A stretch of 22,109 nucleotides of DNA from a virus (IMGVR_UViG_3300044858_004131:1-22109), one strand, 5' to 3'; counted from the stretch's first letter, positions 1 through 8,267 are shown. The notes: a model not told the origin generated them from the letters alone. Made by a program: numbers and translations.

Positions 1-5
1 TGGGA

Positions 6-1646
6 ATGGAATTTGGACAAGGCAATGTCAGCGGTGCAAACGCTTCCAGCGGCGCAGCGAGCACGACGCAGACAATACCTAATCTCAACACCTTACCAGA
101 CGATCAACTCGATCCGCCGTTCCGCCTTTACCCCTACCAAGCTTCAGGCGTCGAGTGGCTTGCCGATGACAAGACCCGTTTCAAATACCTCGCCGATGAG
201 ATGGGCCTTGGGAAAACGATCCAATGTATCTTTGCGGCCCAAAAGCTTAACGCCAAAAAAATCTTGGTCCTCTGCCCGGCGATTGCCCGCTTCAACTGGC
301 GCAATGAGATCCACAAGTTCATCGGATGCGAAGAAAAAGTCCAAGTTCTCACCGCTCACAAAGACATCGTGGACTTCTCTGCGCGATGGACGGTGTGCTC
401 CTACGACCTCGCAGGTACGCATAAAGACACACTAAAAAGCTGTACATACGACGTTTTGATTTGCGACGAAGCGCATTATTTAAAGAACCCGCGGACCTAC
501 CGCACCCGCCACGTCATCGCAGCCGATGGCTTGGTCCACGCAGCGGCGAGGGTATGGGCAATATCCGGGACGCCTACGCCAAACCACGTCGGCGAAATGT
601 GGCCGTGGCTGTTCACATTTGGGTTAATCAAAAAGCCGTACCTGGCTTTCCTGGATTCTTTTTGCGAGGGATACATCTACAGAAACGAGAGGGTAGTGAC
701 AGGAACCAAGCCCTCCATGGAAAAAGAATTCCAGGATTTGCTAGCCCCTGTATTTCTTCGGAGGTTAAAAAAGAACGTGCTCCCTGAACTTCCGCCTCTC
801 ATTTTCTCCCACGTCTCCGTGTCCCCGTGCACCGTGGATCTCCACACTTCGCCTATCTTGTTTGAGTACACGTGGCCCGTCGATCGAACGAAAGAGTTAT
901 ACGACAAGCTTGCGCGCCAAACGGAGCTTCTCGAAATGAACGTCGAGCAGACGCGGTTTCGGAAGGAAGGGTTCGCGGTTCTCTCGGCACTCGCCACCTC
1001 GCTCTCCACGCTTCGCATGTACACGGGGATGCAAAAGCTTGAAGCTGCGATCGAGTGGATCAAAAACGGATTTGAGAATAAAGCGTTTGAGAAGCTCGTG
1101 GTGTTCGCGGTCCACAAAGATGTCATCAACAACATTCGGATGAAACTTCCGCAGTACAATCCCGTGACGGTCTATGGGCAATCAAACCCCGTGACTCGCG
1201 AGAACAACATCCGCCGATTTCAAACGAACGACGCGACGAAGCTCATCATTTGTAACATCCAAGCCGCCGGCACCGCGATCAACTTGACCGCCGCGCACGA
1301 CGTTCTCTTTGTGGAAACCGATTGGGTTCCGGCCTACGTGCAGCAAGCGGTCATGCGTTGCCATCGCATCGGGCAGAAAGAACCTGTGAGCGTTACGTTC
1401 ATGGGTTTGGAAAATTCCATTGACGACAAAATTTCCAAAGCGTTTAAGAGAAAGACGGAGCAATTGACCCGCCTCTACGATCTGGAAATTGTGGCGGCCA
1501 TAGTCGCTGAAGAAGAAAAACTAGAAGCGGAGCGCATCCGCGGAATCAAAAAGAAGGAATCCGAATATGAGTCTGACTTTAACATTGACGTTCAAGAACT
1601 ACGACGAGCTGTTAGCCTTCGTGAAGACGAAGACATCCTCAGTTGA
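6..1646 (+). CDS. SNF2-family DEAD/DEAH helicase
   Basis: Superfamily 2 ATPase of the SNF2 type found in phage replication modules; expected to move along or remodel DNA using ATP during replication or recombination. Seen directly: a Q-motif-like LYPYQ near residue 41, Walker A DEMGLGKT at 64-71, the Walker B box DEAH at 154-157, motif III SGTPTPN at 187-193, and in the second RecA-like domain the arginine-finger motif QAVMRCHRIGQ near 447-457. Length (546 aa) is normal for a minimal SNF2 core without extra DNA-binding domains. The first ATG in the window lies 5 nt from the edge and the frame is open to the edge, so the true start may be further upstream. The C-terminus is a charged helix rich in E, K and R. 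The next gene starts inside its last 80 nt. Confidence 0.93.
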   Translation: MEFGQGNVSGANASSGAASTTQTIPNLNTLPDDQLDPPFRLYPYQASGVEWLADDKTRFKYLADEMGLGKTIQCIFAAQKLNAKKILVLCPAIARFNWRNEIHKFIGCEEKVQVLTAHKDIVDFSARWTVCSYDLAGTHKDTLKSCTYDVLICDEAHYLKNPRTYRTRHVIAADGLVHAAARVWAISGTPTPNHVGEMWPWLFTFGLIKKPYLAFLDSFCEGYIYRNERVVTGTKPSMEKEFQDLLAPVFLRRLKKNVLPELPPLIFSHVSVSPCTVDLHTSPILFEYTWPVDRTKELYDKLARQTELLEMNVEQTRFRKEGFAVLSALATSLSTLRMYTGMQKLEAAIEWIKNGFENKAFEKLVVFAVHKDVINNIRMKLPQYNPVTVYGQSNPVTRENNIRRFQTNDATKLIICNIQAAGTAINLTAAHDVLFVETDWVPAYVQQAVMRCHRIGQKEPVSVTFMGLENSIDDKISKAFKRKTEQLTRLYDLEIVAAIVAEEEKLEAERIRGIKKKESEYESDFNIDVQELRRAVSLREDEDILS

Positions 1647-2067
1647 AGCTACGCCAGCGCTTCCTCCTTTGCCTCCCGGCCCGCCAGTTGAAAGATTCGC
1701 GCGCCAGCATCCGGATAACCCTGCGAACGCTCCTGTAGTAGCGACCGAACCCGTAAAGAAGCGTGGCCGTCCGTCGAAGCTTAAGGCATCGGATGCGATC
1801 CCTTCGACCCCAACGATTGACCCCGCTCCTGAAGTCGCAGCGTTAGAAGAAGAGGAAGAGAAGTCCCACATTGCGGTAAAGGACTTCGCGCCAAAAGAGT
1901 ACACCTTCGACGAAGCAAAGGCGGTCCTTGCGGAATTGAACACAGAGAAGGGTATGCCGGTCGCGAAAAAGGCTCTCGCCCACTTTAACGCTACGCGCCT
2001 TTCCGAATTGGATTCTTCGGTTTACGCTGAATTCATCGAGTATTGCGAGAAACTTTTTGAAGCCTGA
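1567..2067 (+). CDS. phage protein with AT-hook motif
   Basis: Unrecognised 166-aa protein in the replication operon. Seen: an N-terminal beta-like segment (MSLTLTLTF), a proline-rich linker at about 30-45, an AT-hook core KKRGRPSK at 64-71 (the RGRP core binds the minor groove of AT-rich DNA in known AT-hook proteins), an acidic run of E at about 94-99, and a helical C-terminus. The C-terminal part resembles tails of other small phage replication proteins, but I cannot name a family. The start is supported by AAGGA at 1554-1558, 8 nt before the ATG, which lies inside the helicase gene; the overlap is 80 nt in another frame. A role in DNA binding at replication sites is inference from the motif and the neighbours. 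Confidence 0.8.
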   Translation: MSLTLTLTFKNYDELLAFVKTKTSSVEATPALPPLPPGPPVERFARQHPDNPANAPVVATEPVKKRGRPSKLKASDAIPSTPTIDPAPEVAALEEEEEKSHIAVKDFAPKEYTFDEAKAVLAELNTEKGMPVAKKALAHFNATRLSELDSSVYAEFIEYCEKLFEA

Positions 2068-3187
2068 ACAGCCAGCCCATAGCCACATTGGAGCCTCATC
2101 GATGCACCGCTGGGCCGAGTGCCCAGGATCGGTGAGGCTTTCCAAAAACGCCCCGCCTAAGACTTCGGCCTATGCTGAGGAAGGCACGATGGCGCATGCC
2201 CTCGCCGCGGAAGTTTTGGAAAAAGGCTGGCCCGCGCGTCCGCTCGACGCTGATTTGAAAGACGCAGTCGGCGTCTACGTTGATTTTGTGGCGTCGCTTC
2301 TTAAGACTCCGCAGACGGAGATGCTTGTCGAGCATCGCTTCGATCTCTCATCTCTCTACCCCGGGCTCTTTGGAACCGCGGACTGCGTGGTATACGACCG
2401 GATCGCAAAGCGCCTCTACGTCATTGACTACAAGCACGGCGCGGGTGTTCCCGTTGAAGTCGCGGACAATTCGCAGCTCAAATACTATGCGTTAGGCGCT
2501 CTCATGACTTGCGGTTTTCCCGCGCGCGAGATCGTGCTCGTCATCGTGCAACCACGTTGCCCGCATCCCGATGGCCCCGTGCGCGCTTACGCAATGGAGT
2601 CTGTCGATCTCATCGACTTCTCATCTGATCTCGTAAAATATGCAAAGGCCACTGAAGATGCAGACGCTCCTCTTAAACCTGGCAGCCATTGTCGTTTTTG
2701 TCCTGCTTCTGGATTTTGTAGTGCGCTGGCTAACAAAGCACTGATCGCAGCCAAAGAGCAGTTCTCCGCGATCGCTCCCTACGATGCGGAGAAGCTTTCC
2801 AAAACTCTCGACCTTCTTCCCGTCATCGAGGAATGGATCAAGGGTGTCCGAGAGTTTGCTTACTCTGAAGCGCAACATGGGCGTGTGCCCCCGGGCTTTA
2901 AGCTTGTACCCAAGCGCGCTACTCGGAAATGGCGCGATGAATCCGAAGCTGCAAAACGCCTTTGGAATCATTACGGTTTAAAAGATCAAGATATGTACGA
3001 CGCTCCTAAAATAAAATCGCCTGCGCAGATCGAGAAGCTTTTCTCCAAGCAGGTTGACAAGCAGGTGTTCAACGATCTAGTCGTGCAAGAATCCTCAGGG
3101 CAAACGCTTGTACACGAAAGTGACAAGCGTCCGGCCGTGATACCCGCCGCACTCACTCAGTTTGCAGTTGTGCGTGACGGGGAATAA
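2057..3187 (+). CDS. DUF2800 family Cas4/AddB-like nuclease
   Basis: 376-aa phage protein of the DUF2800 type, a PD-(D/E)XK nuclease related to Cas4/RecB, usually encoded next to DUF2815 and DNA polymerase A. Seen: the family signature SSMHRWAECPGS at 14-25; the nuclease core GTAD (D109) and VIDYK (D124, K126); and four cysteines C22, C212, C215 and C221 spaced like the Fe-S cluster of Cas4/AddB (one near the N-terminus, a CxxCx5C group after the core). The best start is TTG at 2057, because the next ATG (2102) falls inside the family signature. The gene overlaps the previous stop by 11 nt. Likely role is DNA end processing during replication or recombination; this is inference from the family. 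Confidence 0.88.
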   Translation: MKPEQPAHSHIGASSMHRWAECPGSVRLSKNAPPKTSAYAEEGTMAHALAAEVLEKGWPARPLDADLKDAVGVYVDFVASLLKTPQTEMLVEHRFDLSSLYPGLFGTADCVVYDRIAKRLYVIDYKHGAGVPVEVADNSQLKYYALGALMTCGFPAREIVLVIVQPRCPHPDGPVRAYAMESVDLIDFSSDLVKYAKATEDADAPLKPGSHCRFCPASGFCSALANKALIAAKEQFSAIAPYDAEKLSKTLDLLPVIEEWIKGVREFAYSEAQHGRVPPGFKLVPKRATRKWRDESEAAKRLWNHYGLKDQDMYDAPKIKSPAQIEKLFSKQVDKQVFNDLVVQESSGQTLVHESDKRPAVIPAALTQFAVVRDGE

Positions 3188-3213
3188 AACGCAAAACCGA
3201 TAAAGGAGAAAAC

Positions 3214-3780
3214 ATGCCTATCATTACGCCAAAATTTCGAGTTTCTTTTCCACACCTTTTTAAGCCCCAGTACAACAAGCTTTCCAAAAAAGACGAGTAC
3301 AGTGTGATGGCGCTTTTCCCAAAAGGTACGGATCTCTCTGCCATGGAAAAAGCCGCGCACGATGCTTGCGTGAAGAAGTGGGGACCAAACGAGAAGGCGT
3401 GGCCCAAAAAGGTTCGTATGCCGTTCCGTGACCAAGGGGAAAAAGAATTTGAGAACGACGCAGGAAAAATGGTTCTTCCTGCAGGCCACGAAAAAGGCGC
3501 GATCTTCATGAACTTCAAATCCAAAGAGCGTCCAGGTGTTGTTGGTCCAGACGTGCAGCCGATCCTTGATGCGTCCGAAGTTTACCCCGGCTGCTACGCT
3601 CGCGCAGCGGTAACCGCGTATGCTTACGAAGCAGCCGGCAATTTCGGCGTGGCTTTTGGGCTCACTAATCTTCAAAAAATGGGCGACGGTGACCGATTTG
3701 GCACGCGCACGAAAGCCGAAGACGACTTCACCGCGATCTCGAACGAAGTCGGCAAGACCGCCGGGGATATGTTTACCTAA
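3214..3780 (+). CDS. DUF2815 single-stranded DNA-binding protein
   Basis: 188-aa DUF2815 protein, the gp2.5-like OB-fold single-strand DNA-binding protein of many phage replication modules; it should coat exposed single strands for the polymerase and prim-pol encoded just downstream. Seen: the family opening MPIITPKFRVSFPHLF, the segment EYSVMALFPKGTD, FRDQG and NFKSKERPGVV near the middle, and the YPGCYARAAVTAYAY strand at about 129-143. The start is clear: AAAGGAG at 3202-3208, 5 nt before ATG, the strongest ribosome binding site of the plus-strand operon, which suits a protein needed in large amounts. The C-terminus lacks the strongly acidic tail of T7 gp2.5 but ends in an acidic to neutral flexible stretch. 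Confidence 0.9.
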   Translation: MPIITPKFRVSFPHLFKPQYNKLSKKDEYSVMALFPKGTDLSAMEKAAHDACVKKWGPNEKAWPKKVRMPFRDQGEKEFENDAGKMVLPAGHEKGAIFMNFKSKERPGVVGPDVQPILDASEVYPGCYARAAVTAYAYEAAGNFGVAFGLTNLQKMGDGDRFGTRTKAEDDFTAISNEVGKTAGDMFT

Positions 3781-3869
3781 TGTTTGACGTGGACGAGAGC
3801 AGTTTCATCGCTGGCTTTTTTGTCGGAGCGGGGACTGTTCTCGTCTACGTTTTAATTGTTGTAGCGTGA
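3780..3869 (+). CDS. tiny single-span membrane peptide (29 aa)
   Basis: A 29-codon frame whose ATG shares one base with the TAA of the SSB gene (TAATG) and which ends 4 nt before the polymerase start. The product begins with an acidic segment (MFDVDESS) followed by about 20 hydrophobic residues (FIAGFFVGAGTVLVYVLIVV), a clear transmembrane helix. The tight fit between two genes and coupling to a highly translated gene support expression. Function unknown; a membrane anchor for the replication complex or a small toxin/exclusion peptide are guesses. It could instead be a spacer read by chance, but the clean helix argues against that. Confidence 0.55.
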   Translation: MFDVDESSFIAGFFVGAGTVLVYVLIVVA

Positions 3870-3873
3870 TTAA

Positions 3874-4947
3874 ATGCATGACGTTTTATTCATCGACTTC
3901 GAGACGCGCTCCGCGTGCGATCTTAAGAAAGCCGGCTCTCACCTCTACGCTGCTCATCCTAGCACTGAAGTCCTTTGCTTGGGTTTCGCTTTCAGTGGTG
4001 AGCCTCCTAGGATCTATGTTCCTGGGAGCGATTCTTACCCATCTGATGTCGTAGAGCATGTCGCGGCATGGGGACTTGTCGTTGGACACAATATTGGCGG
4101 GTTTGAAATCCCTGTATGGAACGAAGTCCTACACAAAAGACACGGATGGCCCCCTCTCCACGCCGATCAATGCCGAGACACCATGGCCCAAGCCTACGCC
4201 TGCGGGCTCCCGGGCTCTCTCGAAGGGTGCGCGTCCGCTCTCGGAATCGAAAAGCAAAAGGACATGGCCGGCCACAGGATTATGCTTCAGTTGTCGCAGC
4301 CAAAAGACGTCGATGAAAAAACCGGCGCGATCACGTGGAGAGAAGATGCCGCAAAATTCCAAGCCCTTGTCAACTACTGCCTCCAAGACGTCGAGGTCGA
4401 GCGCGAAGTCTACAAGCGCCTCCCGCGCCTCTCCGAAAAAGAGCAAGCCCTCTGGGAGCTTGACCACTACATCAACCGGCGTGGCGTATACATCGATGTT
4501 CGATCCGCACGCAAAGCCCAGGCTCTTATCGAGTTTGAAAAAGAGCGTCTGGACAAAGAGATTAGAAAAGTAACCGGGAACGCGGTGGCTACCTGTACCG
4601 CGGTGGGGCAGCTCACAGATTGGCTGCGTTTTAGGGGGGTGGAAACTGAGGGGGTAGCAAAGGCCGATGTTTCAGCGCTCCTCAGTAGGCAGGAACTACC
4701 TGAAGATTGTCGCGCGGCTTTGGCGCTGCGGCAAGAGGCGGCAAAATCTTCGACCGCAAAAATTAACGCGATGCTCGGGAGCAGCGGAGATGACCAAAGA
4801 GTTCGGGGTACGCTGCAATACCACGGGGCCACGACCGGAAGATGGGCGGGGCGCAAGATCCAGGTGCAAAACTTTCCACGTCCTTCGCTTTCCCAAAAGG
4901 AAATCGTGGACGTAATCGAAAACATCATTGGGGGAATCGATGATTAA
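3874..4947 (+). CDS. DNA polymerase family A, N-terminal half (exonuclease + thumb)
   Basis: First part of a split phage DNA polymerase I-type enzyme (357 aa). Seen: proofreading exonuclease motifs Exo I FIDFETRS (D8, E10), Exo II GHNIGGFE and Exo III YCLQDVEVE, then the thumb region and the conserved stretch GATTGRWAGRKIQVQNFPRP that binds the duplex. The frame stops at TAA 4945-4947, just after ENIIGGIDD, about 65 residues before the point where palm motif A appears in the downstream gene. The two halves add up to 666 aa, close to the usual length of the intact family. It starts 4 nt after the 29-aa gene. Expected to work only with the C-terminal product in trans, unless joined at RNA or protein level. 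Confidence 0.9.
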   Translation: MHDVLFIDFETRSACDLKKAGSHLYAAHPSTEVLCLGFAFSGEPPRIYVPGSDSYPSDVVEHVAAWGLVVGHNIGGFEIPVWNEVLHKRHGWPPLHADQCRDTMAQAYACGLPGSLEGCASALGIEKQKDMAGHRIMLQLSQPKDVDEKTGAITWREDAAKFQALVNYCLQDVEVEREVYKRLPRLSEKEQALWELDHYINRRGVYIDVRSARKAQALIEFEKERLDKEIRKVTGNAVATCTAVGQLTDWLRFRGVETEGVAKADVSALLSRQELPEDCRAALALRQEAAKSSTAKINAMLGSSGDDQRVRGTLQYHGATTGRWAGRKIQVQNFPRPSLSQKEIVDVIENIIGGIDD

Positions 4948-5122
4948 GAACCTAGTCCTTACCGACAAAGAGCACTCTTTTCTCGTGAGACTTCTCACCG
5001 CTGTACGCGATGAGATGAATCTTAAGGGGCCAAACGAGCCCATGACCGTGGACATGAAAATGACCGTACCCGAGCAGATGGATCTCAACGAGATTTTCAA
5101 GCGGCTCGTTTCGTGGAAGTAA
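4940..5122 (+). CDS. 60-aa protein encoded between the polymerase halves
   Basis: Small gene lodged in the break of the DNA polymerase. I choose ATG 4940, preceded by GGGGGA at 4930-4935 (a good ribosome binding site, 4 nt away); a TTG at 4928 would add four residues. It overlaps the polymerase N-half by 8 nt and the C-half by 10 nt, so all three should be translationally coupled. The product (MIKNLVLTDKEHSFLVRLL...) looks like a folded small helical protein with an amphipathic helix at about 8-25 and a second near the C-terminus. No nuclease motif (no HNH, GIY-YIG or LAGLIDADG), so it is not a visible homing endonuclease. It resembles small phage proteins of unknown function. A structural or regulatory partner of the split polymerase is possible, but inferred. 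Confidence 0.7.
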   Translation: MIKNLVLTDKEHSFLVRLLTAVRDEMNLKGPNEPMTVDMKMTVPEQMDLNEIFKRLVSWK

Positions 5123-6042
5123 AAGAAGCTTCCGAAATAATCCAGCTCACCTACGGCGCGCCCATGGAGGTTGTGTCGTCGTGTCTGCGTGGGTTCATTG
5201 CTGCACCCCCAGGGAAGATCCTTGTGGGCGCAGACTTCTCTTCGATTGAGGCCAGGGTATTAGCGTGGCTCGCTAAAGAAGAGAAGGTGCTCGAAGTCTT
5301 TTGCACTCATGGAAAGATTTACGAGAAGGCGGCCGCTGAGATTTACTCCGTGCCGATGATTGATAAAGTTAGCAAGGATCAAAGGCAGATTGGCAAGGTC
5401 GCAGTTCTCGCCCTTGGATACGGCGGCGGCAAAGGCGCGTTTCAATCCATGGCAAATGCCTACGGCGTAAAAGTCTCAGACGACGAAGCCGAAGGAATCA
5501 AGATGCGCTGGCGCGCCACGAACCCTCGCATCGTGCAGTTTTGGTACGACCTCGAAGACGCGGCGAAACGAGCGATCGAAACGAAACAGCAAATCAAACT
5601 TCGCCAATGCGACGTGTCCTATAAGGTCGCAGGTTCCTTTTTGTTTTGCCGCCTACCATCGGGCCGCGTGATCGCGTACCCCTATCCCAAAGTTGAAATG
5701 AAGATGAAGCGCTGGGGCACCGAAGCTCCCACGATCACGTTCATGGGGGAAGATCCTCTCACTCGCAAGTGGGTGCGAATGGACACCTACGGCGGGAGCT
5801 TATGCGAAAACGTTGTGCAGGCCGTCGCGCGAGACATCCTTGCGGAGTGCCTGTTTCTTTTGCGCCGAGAAGGTTTTAATACGGTCCTTCACGTCCATGA
5901 CGAGGTGCTTTGTGAGATCCCGTTGTCCGAAAAAGAAAATTGCGTCGAGCGCCTTGAACAGTTGATGGAGGTTGTGCCAGCGTGGGCTCACGGACTACCT
6001 CTCAAGGCTGAAGGCAACTGCGACACAAGGTATTGGAAATGA
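5113..6042 (+). CDS. DNA polymerase family A, C-terminal half (palm + fingers)
   Basis: Second part of the split polymerase (309 aa). Seen: motif A VGADFSSIEARVLAWLA (catalytic D41), motif B RQIGKVAVLALGYGGG (R91, K95, Y103) and motif C HVHDEV (H262, D263, E264); all catalytic residues of the nucleotidyl transfer site are here. The frame is open back to a TAA at 5023, but the only start codon before the conserved region is GTG 5113; ATG 5164 would cut into the conserved segment TYGAPMEVVSSCLRGF. The ribosome binding site is weak, so coupling to the upstream small gene is likely. It is in the same frame as the N-half. The end overlaps the prim-pol start as ATGA. Confidence 0.9.
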   Translation: MEVKEASEIIQLTYGAPMEVVSSCLRGFIAAPPGKILVGADFSSIEARVLAWLAKEEKVLEVFCTHGKIYEKAAAEIYSVPMIDKVSKDQRQIGKVAVLALGYGGGKGAFQSMANAYGVKVSDDEAEGIKMRWRATNPRIVQFWYDLEDAAKRAIETKQQIKLRQCDVSYKVAGSFLFCRLPSGRVIAYPYPKVEMKMKRWGTEAPTITFMGEDPLTRKWVRMDTYGGSLCENVVQAVARDILAECLFLLRREGFNTVLHVHDEVLCEIPLSEKENCVERLEQLMEVVPAWAHGLPLKAEGNCDTRYWK

Positions 6043-8228
6043 ACCTTCTCGACTCCGCGCTAGAACTGGCAACAAAGTACGGGCTTCGCGTGTTCCCCTG
6101 CGCCCCGAACTCGAAGCTTCCCGCAATAAAAAACTACACCGAAGAAGCTACAAAAGACCCCAAAAAGATTCGCCTTTGGTGGGAGCAAAACCCAAACTAC
6201 AATATCGGAGTCCCGACAGGCGTTGAGTCCGGAATCATCGCCGTTGACGTGGACATGAGCGAAGGGAAAGATGGCGAAGCGTCGGTCCTCCAAAAAGAAC
6301 TCGAAGGCAAAGCGTTCCCGCCAACCCTCGAACAGAAGACTCCTCGCGGTGGGCGACACCTTATCTATCGTTGCGACAAAAATCTCCGCCAAGGTGTCAG
6401 CGTCCTTGGACAACACGTGGACCTCAGAGCTTCAGGCGGCTACGTCGTTGGCGCTGGAAGCCGCGCTGAGGGAGGGACTTACTCCCTCGTGCCTCGTGGT
6501 ATCGCAGAGTGCCCCGAGTGGATTGTCGAGAGTCGCCATCGTGAGTCTGGACCCGAAACTCTCCCCGCCCTCCCAGCGAAAAGCAAATCTGTCGGAGTGG
6601 ATCGAGTTTGGGCGTTCTCTAGAGCGATACCGTTCCTTAGAGAAGAAGCAAAGCCCGCAGTAAGCGGCGACGGCGGAGATCAGACTACCTTCCAAGTCGC
6701 AGCACGACTGAAAGACTTGGGCGTTGGAGAGGACGAAGCCATCATCCTGATGCTCGACCACTACAACCCCCGTTGCGTTCCCCCGTGGTCGGCAAGTGAT
6801 ATCACTTCTAAAGTACAGAATGCGTATAAGTATGGGGAAAACGCGCCTGCTTTGCTAAACCCCTCCGCACAGTTTGATATCATCCCGGCACCCGAAGAAG
6901 CGGAGACAGTTGAAGAAGCGGTCGAGCGATTAAACAAAACCTTCTCTTTTGTTTTGATCGGCGGCACGCATCGCATCGCCTACGAAACTACCGACGAGTA
7001 CGGCGCTCCGACGACACAGCTTGTGAAGGAAGAAACCTTCCATCAAATGTTATCAAGCGATCGGGTCGTGGTGACGCAAAAGAAAGCTATCGTTACGCTC
7101 CCGACAAGCAAAGCTTGGATCATCCACTTTAACCGCCGCTCATATCGCGGCATGACTTTCGTCCCCGGCGAAGGCCGCGACGTGAACGGGATGTTTAACC
7201 TTTGGCGTGGCTTTGCGTGCGAGCCCTACGCGACCGCCGAGGAAGCAACCGACTCCGACCGCAAGGCCGTCGCCATGTGGCGGGAACATATCCTTGAAAC
7301 CATTTGCTTAGGCAACACCGAGCACGCGGCTTGGGTCGAAGCGTTCTTTGCGCAGATGCTCCAAAAACCGAAAGAAAAGCCGCTCTGTGCTCTCGTTCTT
7401 AAAGGCGGCAAAGGCGCGGGGAAAACAAGTTTCATTGATTGCGTGGGCGTCGGACTAGGAGATAATGCAAAGACTCTCGCGAGTCGCAGGTATCTCTTTG
7501 GGAATTTTAACTCCCACTTGGAAGCGAATCTTCTTTTGGTTTTGGACGAGGTTTTCTGGGCGGGGGACAAAGCAGCGGAAGGGATGTTAAAAGACCTGAT
7601 TACCGGACGATCCCATCAGATAGAACGAAAGGGCGTTGAGCCGCGCACCATTCAAAACTATTCTCGCATCGTTATTACTGGAAACGACGAGTGGATTGTA
7701 CCCGCCTCAGCCGACGAGCGCAGGTTTGCGGTATTTGATCTCGGCCCCTCACAAGAAAATACAAAGGCATACTTCCAAGAAATGCTAGAGCGCATGGAGG
7801 CGGGCGGACGCCGCTTGCTGTTTCGCTACCTTCTCGACTTGGACATATCCAAGGTGGATATCAACACCGCGCCGGATACGGCCGCGCTCAAAATGCAGAA
7901 ATTAGAGAGCCTCCCGCCCCTCGATCAATTCTTTTTCGAGTTGGCGCGATCAGGAAAATACTCTGCGCTCAGCTTCACGTGGCCCGAGGAGCCGAGCGAA
8001 ATAGACTCAGATACGCTTCACGCCATGGTTAAGCACTACTACGACTCGAACTCTATACGGGGGTGGGTGCCTTCTAGGATTAAAATCGGATTAAAGCTTA
8101 AGTCTATTTTTTCCAGGGCCGACCGTGGGCGCAGGAAAAAAGACGACGGAGAATTTATCACTGTCTACGATCTCCCCCCGCTGGAAAAAGCGAGAGAGCT
8201 GGCGCGTAAATCGTTTAAGATTTCTTAA
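6039..8228 (+). CDS. bifunctional prim-pol / SF3 helicase (DUF5906, VirE-like)
   Basis: 729-aa two-domain replication protein. The N-terminal prim-pol domain (about 1-165) makes primers: seen are the entry motif FPCAPNSKLP, the metal-binding AVDVD (D70, D72) and GGRH (H107). The C-terminal superfamily 3 helicase/ATPase domain has Walker A GGKGAGKTS at 456-464, Walker B LLLVLDE (D503, E504), a sensor ITGNDEW and an arginine-rich DERRF, as in DUF5906 and virulence-associated E proteins. I choose ATG 6039, which forms an ATGA overlap with the polymerase stop, instead of TTG 6033. It probably unwinds and primes for the split polymerase encoded immediately upstream. Length is normal for the fusion. 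Confidence 0.92.
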   Translation: MNLLDSALELATKYGLRVFPCAPNSKLPAIKNYTEEATKDPKKIRLWWEQNPNYNIGVPTGVESGIIAVDVDMSEGKDGEASVLQKELEGKAFPPTLEQKTPRGGRHLIYRCDKNLRQGVSVLGQHVDLRASGGYVVGAGSRAEGGTYSLVPRGIAECPEWIVESRHRESGPETLPALPAKSKSVGVDRVWAFSRAIPFLREEAKPAVSGDGGDQTTFQVAARLKDLGVGEDEAIILMLDHYNPRCVPPWSASDITSKVQNAYKYGENAPALLNPSAQFDIIPAPEEAETVEEAVERLNKTFSFVLIGGTHRIAYETTDEYGAPTTQLVKEETFHQMLSSDRVVVTQKKAIVTLPTSKAWIIHFNRRSYRGMTFVPGEGRDVNGMFNLWRGFACEPYATAEEATDSDRKAVAMWREHILETICLGNTEHAAWVEAFFAQMLQKPKEKPLCALVLKGGKGAGKTSFIDCVGVGLGDNAKTLASRRYLFGNFNSHLEANLLLVLDEVFWAGDKAAEGMLKDLITGRSHQIERKGVEPRTIQNYSRIVITGNDEWIVPASADERRFAVFDLGPSQENTKAYFQEMLERMEAGGRRLLFRYLLDLDISKVDINTAPDTAALKMQKLESLPPLDQFFFELARSGKYSALSFTWPEEPSEIDSDTLHAMVKHYYDSNSIRGWVPSRIKIGLKLKSIFSRADRGRRKKDDGEFITVYDLPPLEKARELARKSFKIS

Positions 8229-8239
8229 GTATCTATGTG

Positions 8240-8267
8240 TTGTGAGATCCCCACAGTCTTATAAAAT
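8240..8267 (+). promoter_or_regulatory. putative promoter of the GIY-YIG gene, leaderless type
   Basis: TTGTGA at 8240-8245 and TAAAAT at 8262-8267 with a 16-bp spacer, in the 47-nt gap after the prim-pol gene. Eight bases separate the -10 box from the ATG at 8276, so the transcript would begin at or within about two bases of the start codon; the gene has no good ribosome binding site. Pattern match only. Confidence 0.35.

Noticed and set aside
677-1159. Minus-strand frame of 160 codons in the helicase gene
   Set aside because: It is antisense to the conserved helicase domains, with no recognisable motif.
4945-5125. Group I or II intron in the polymerase gene
   Set aside because: The insert is at most about 180 nt, below the size of known self-splicing introns, and codes for a coherent protein that overlaps both flanking frames. 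I did not see intron core elements, though I could not fold it by computation.
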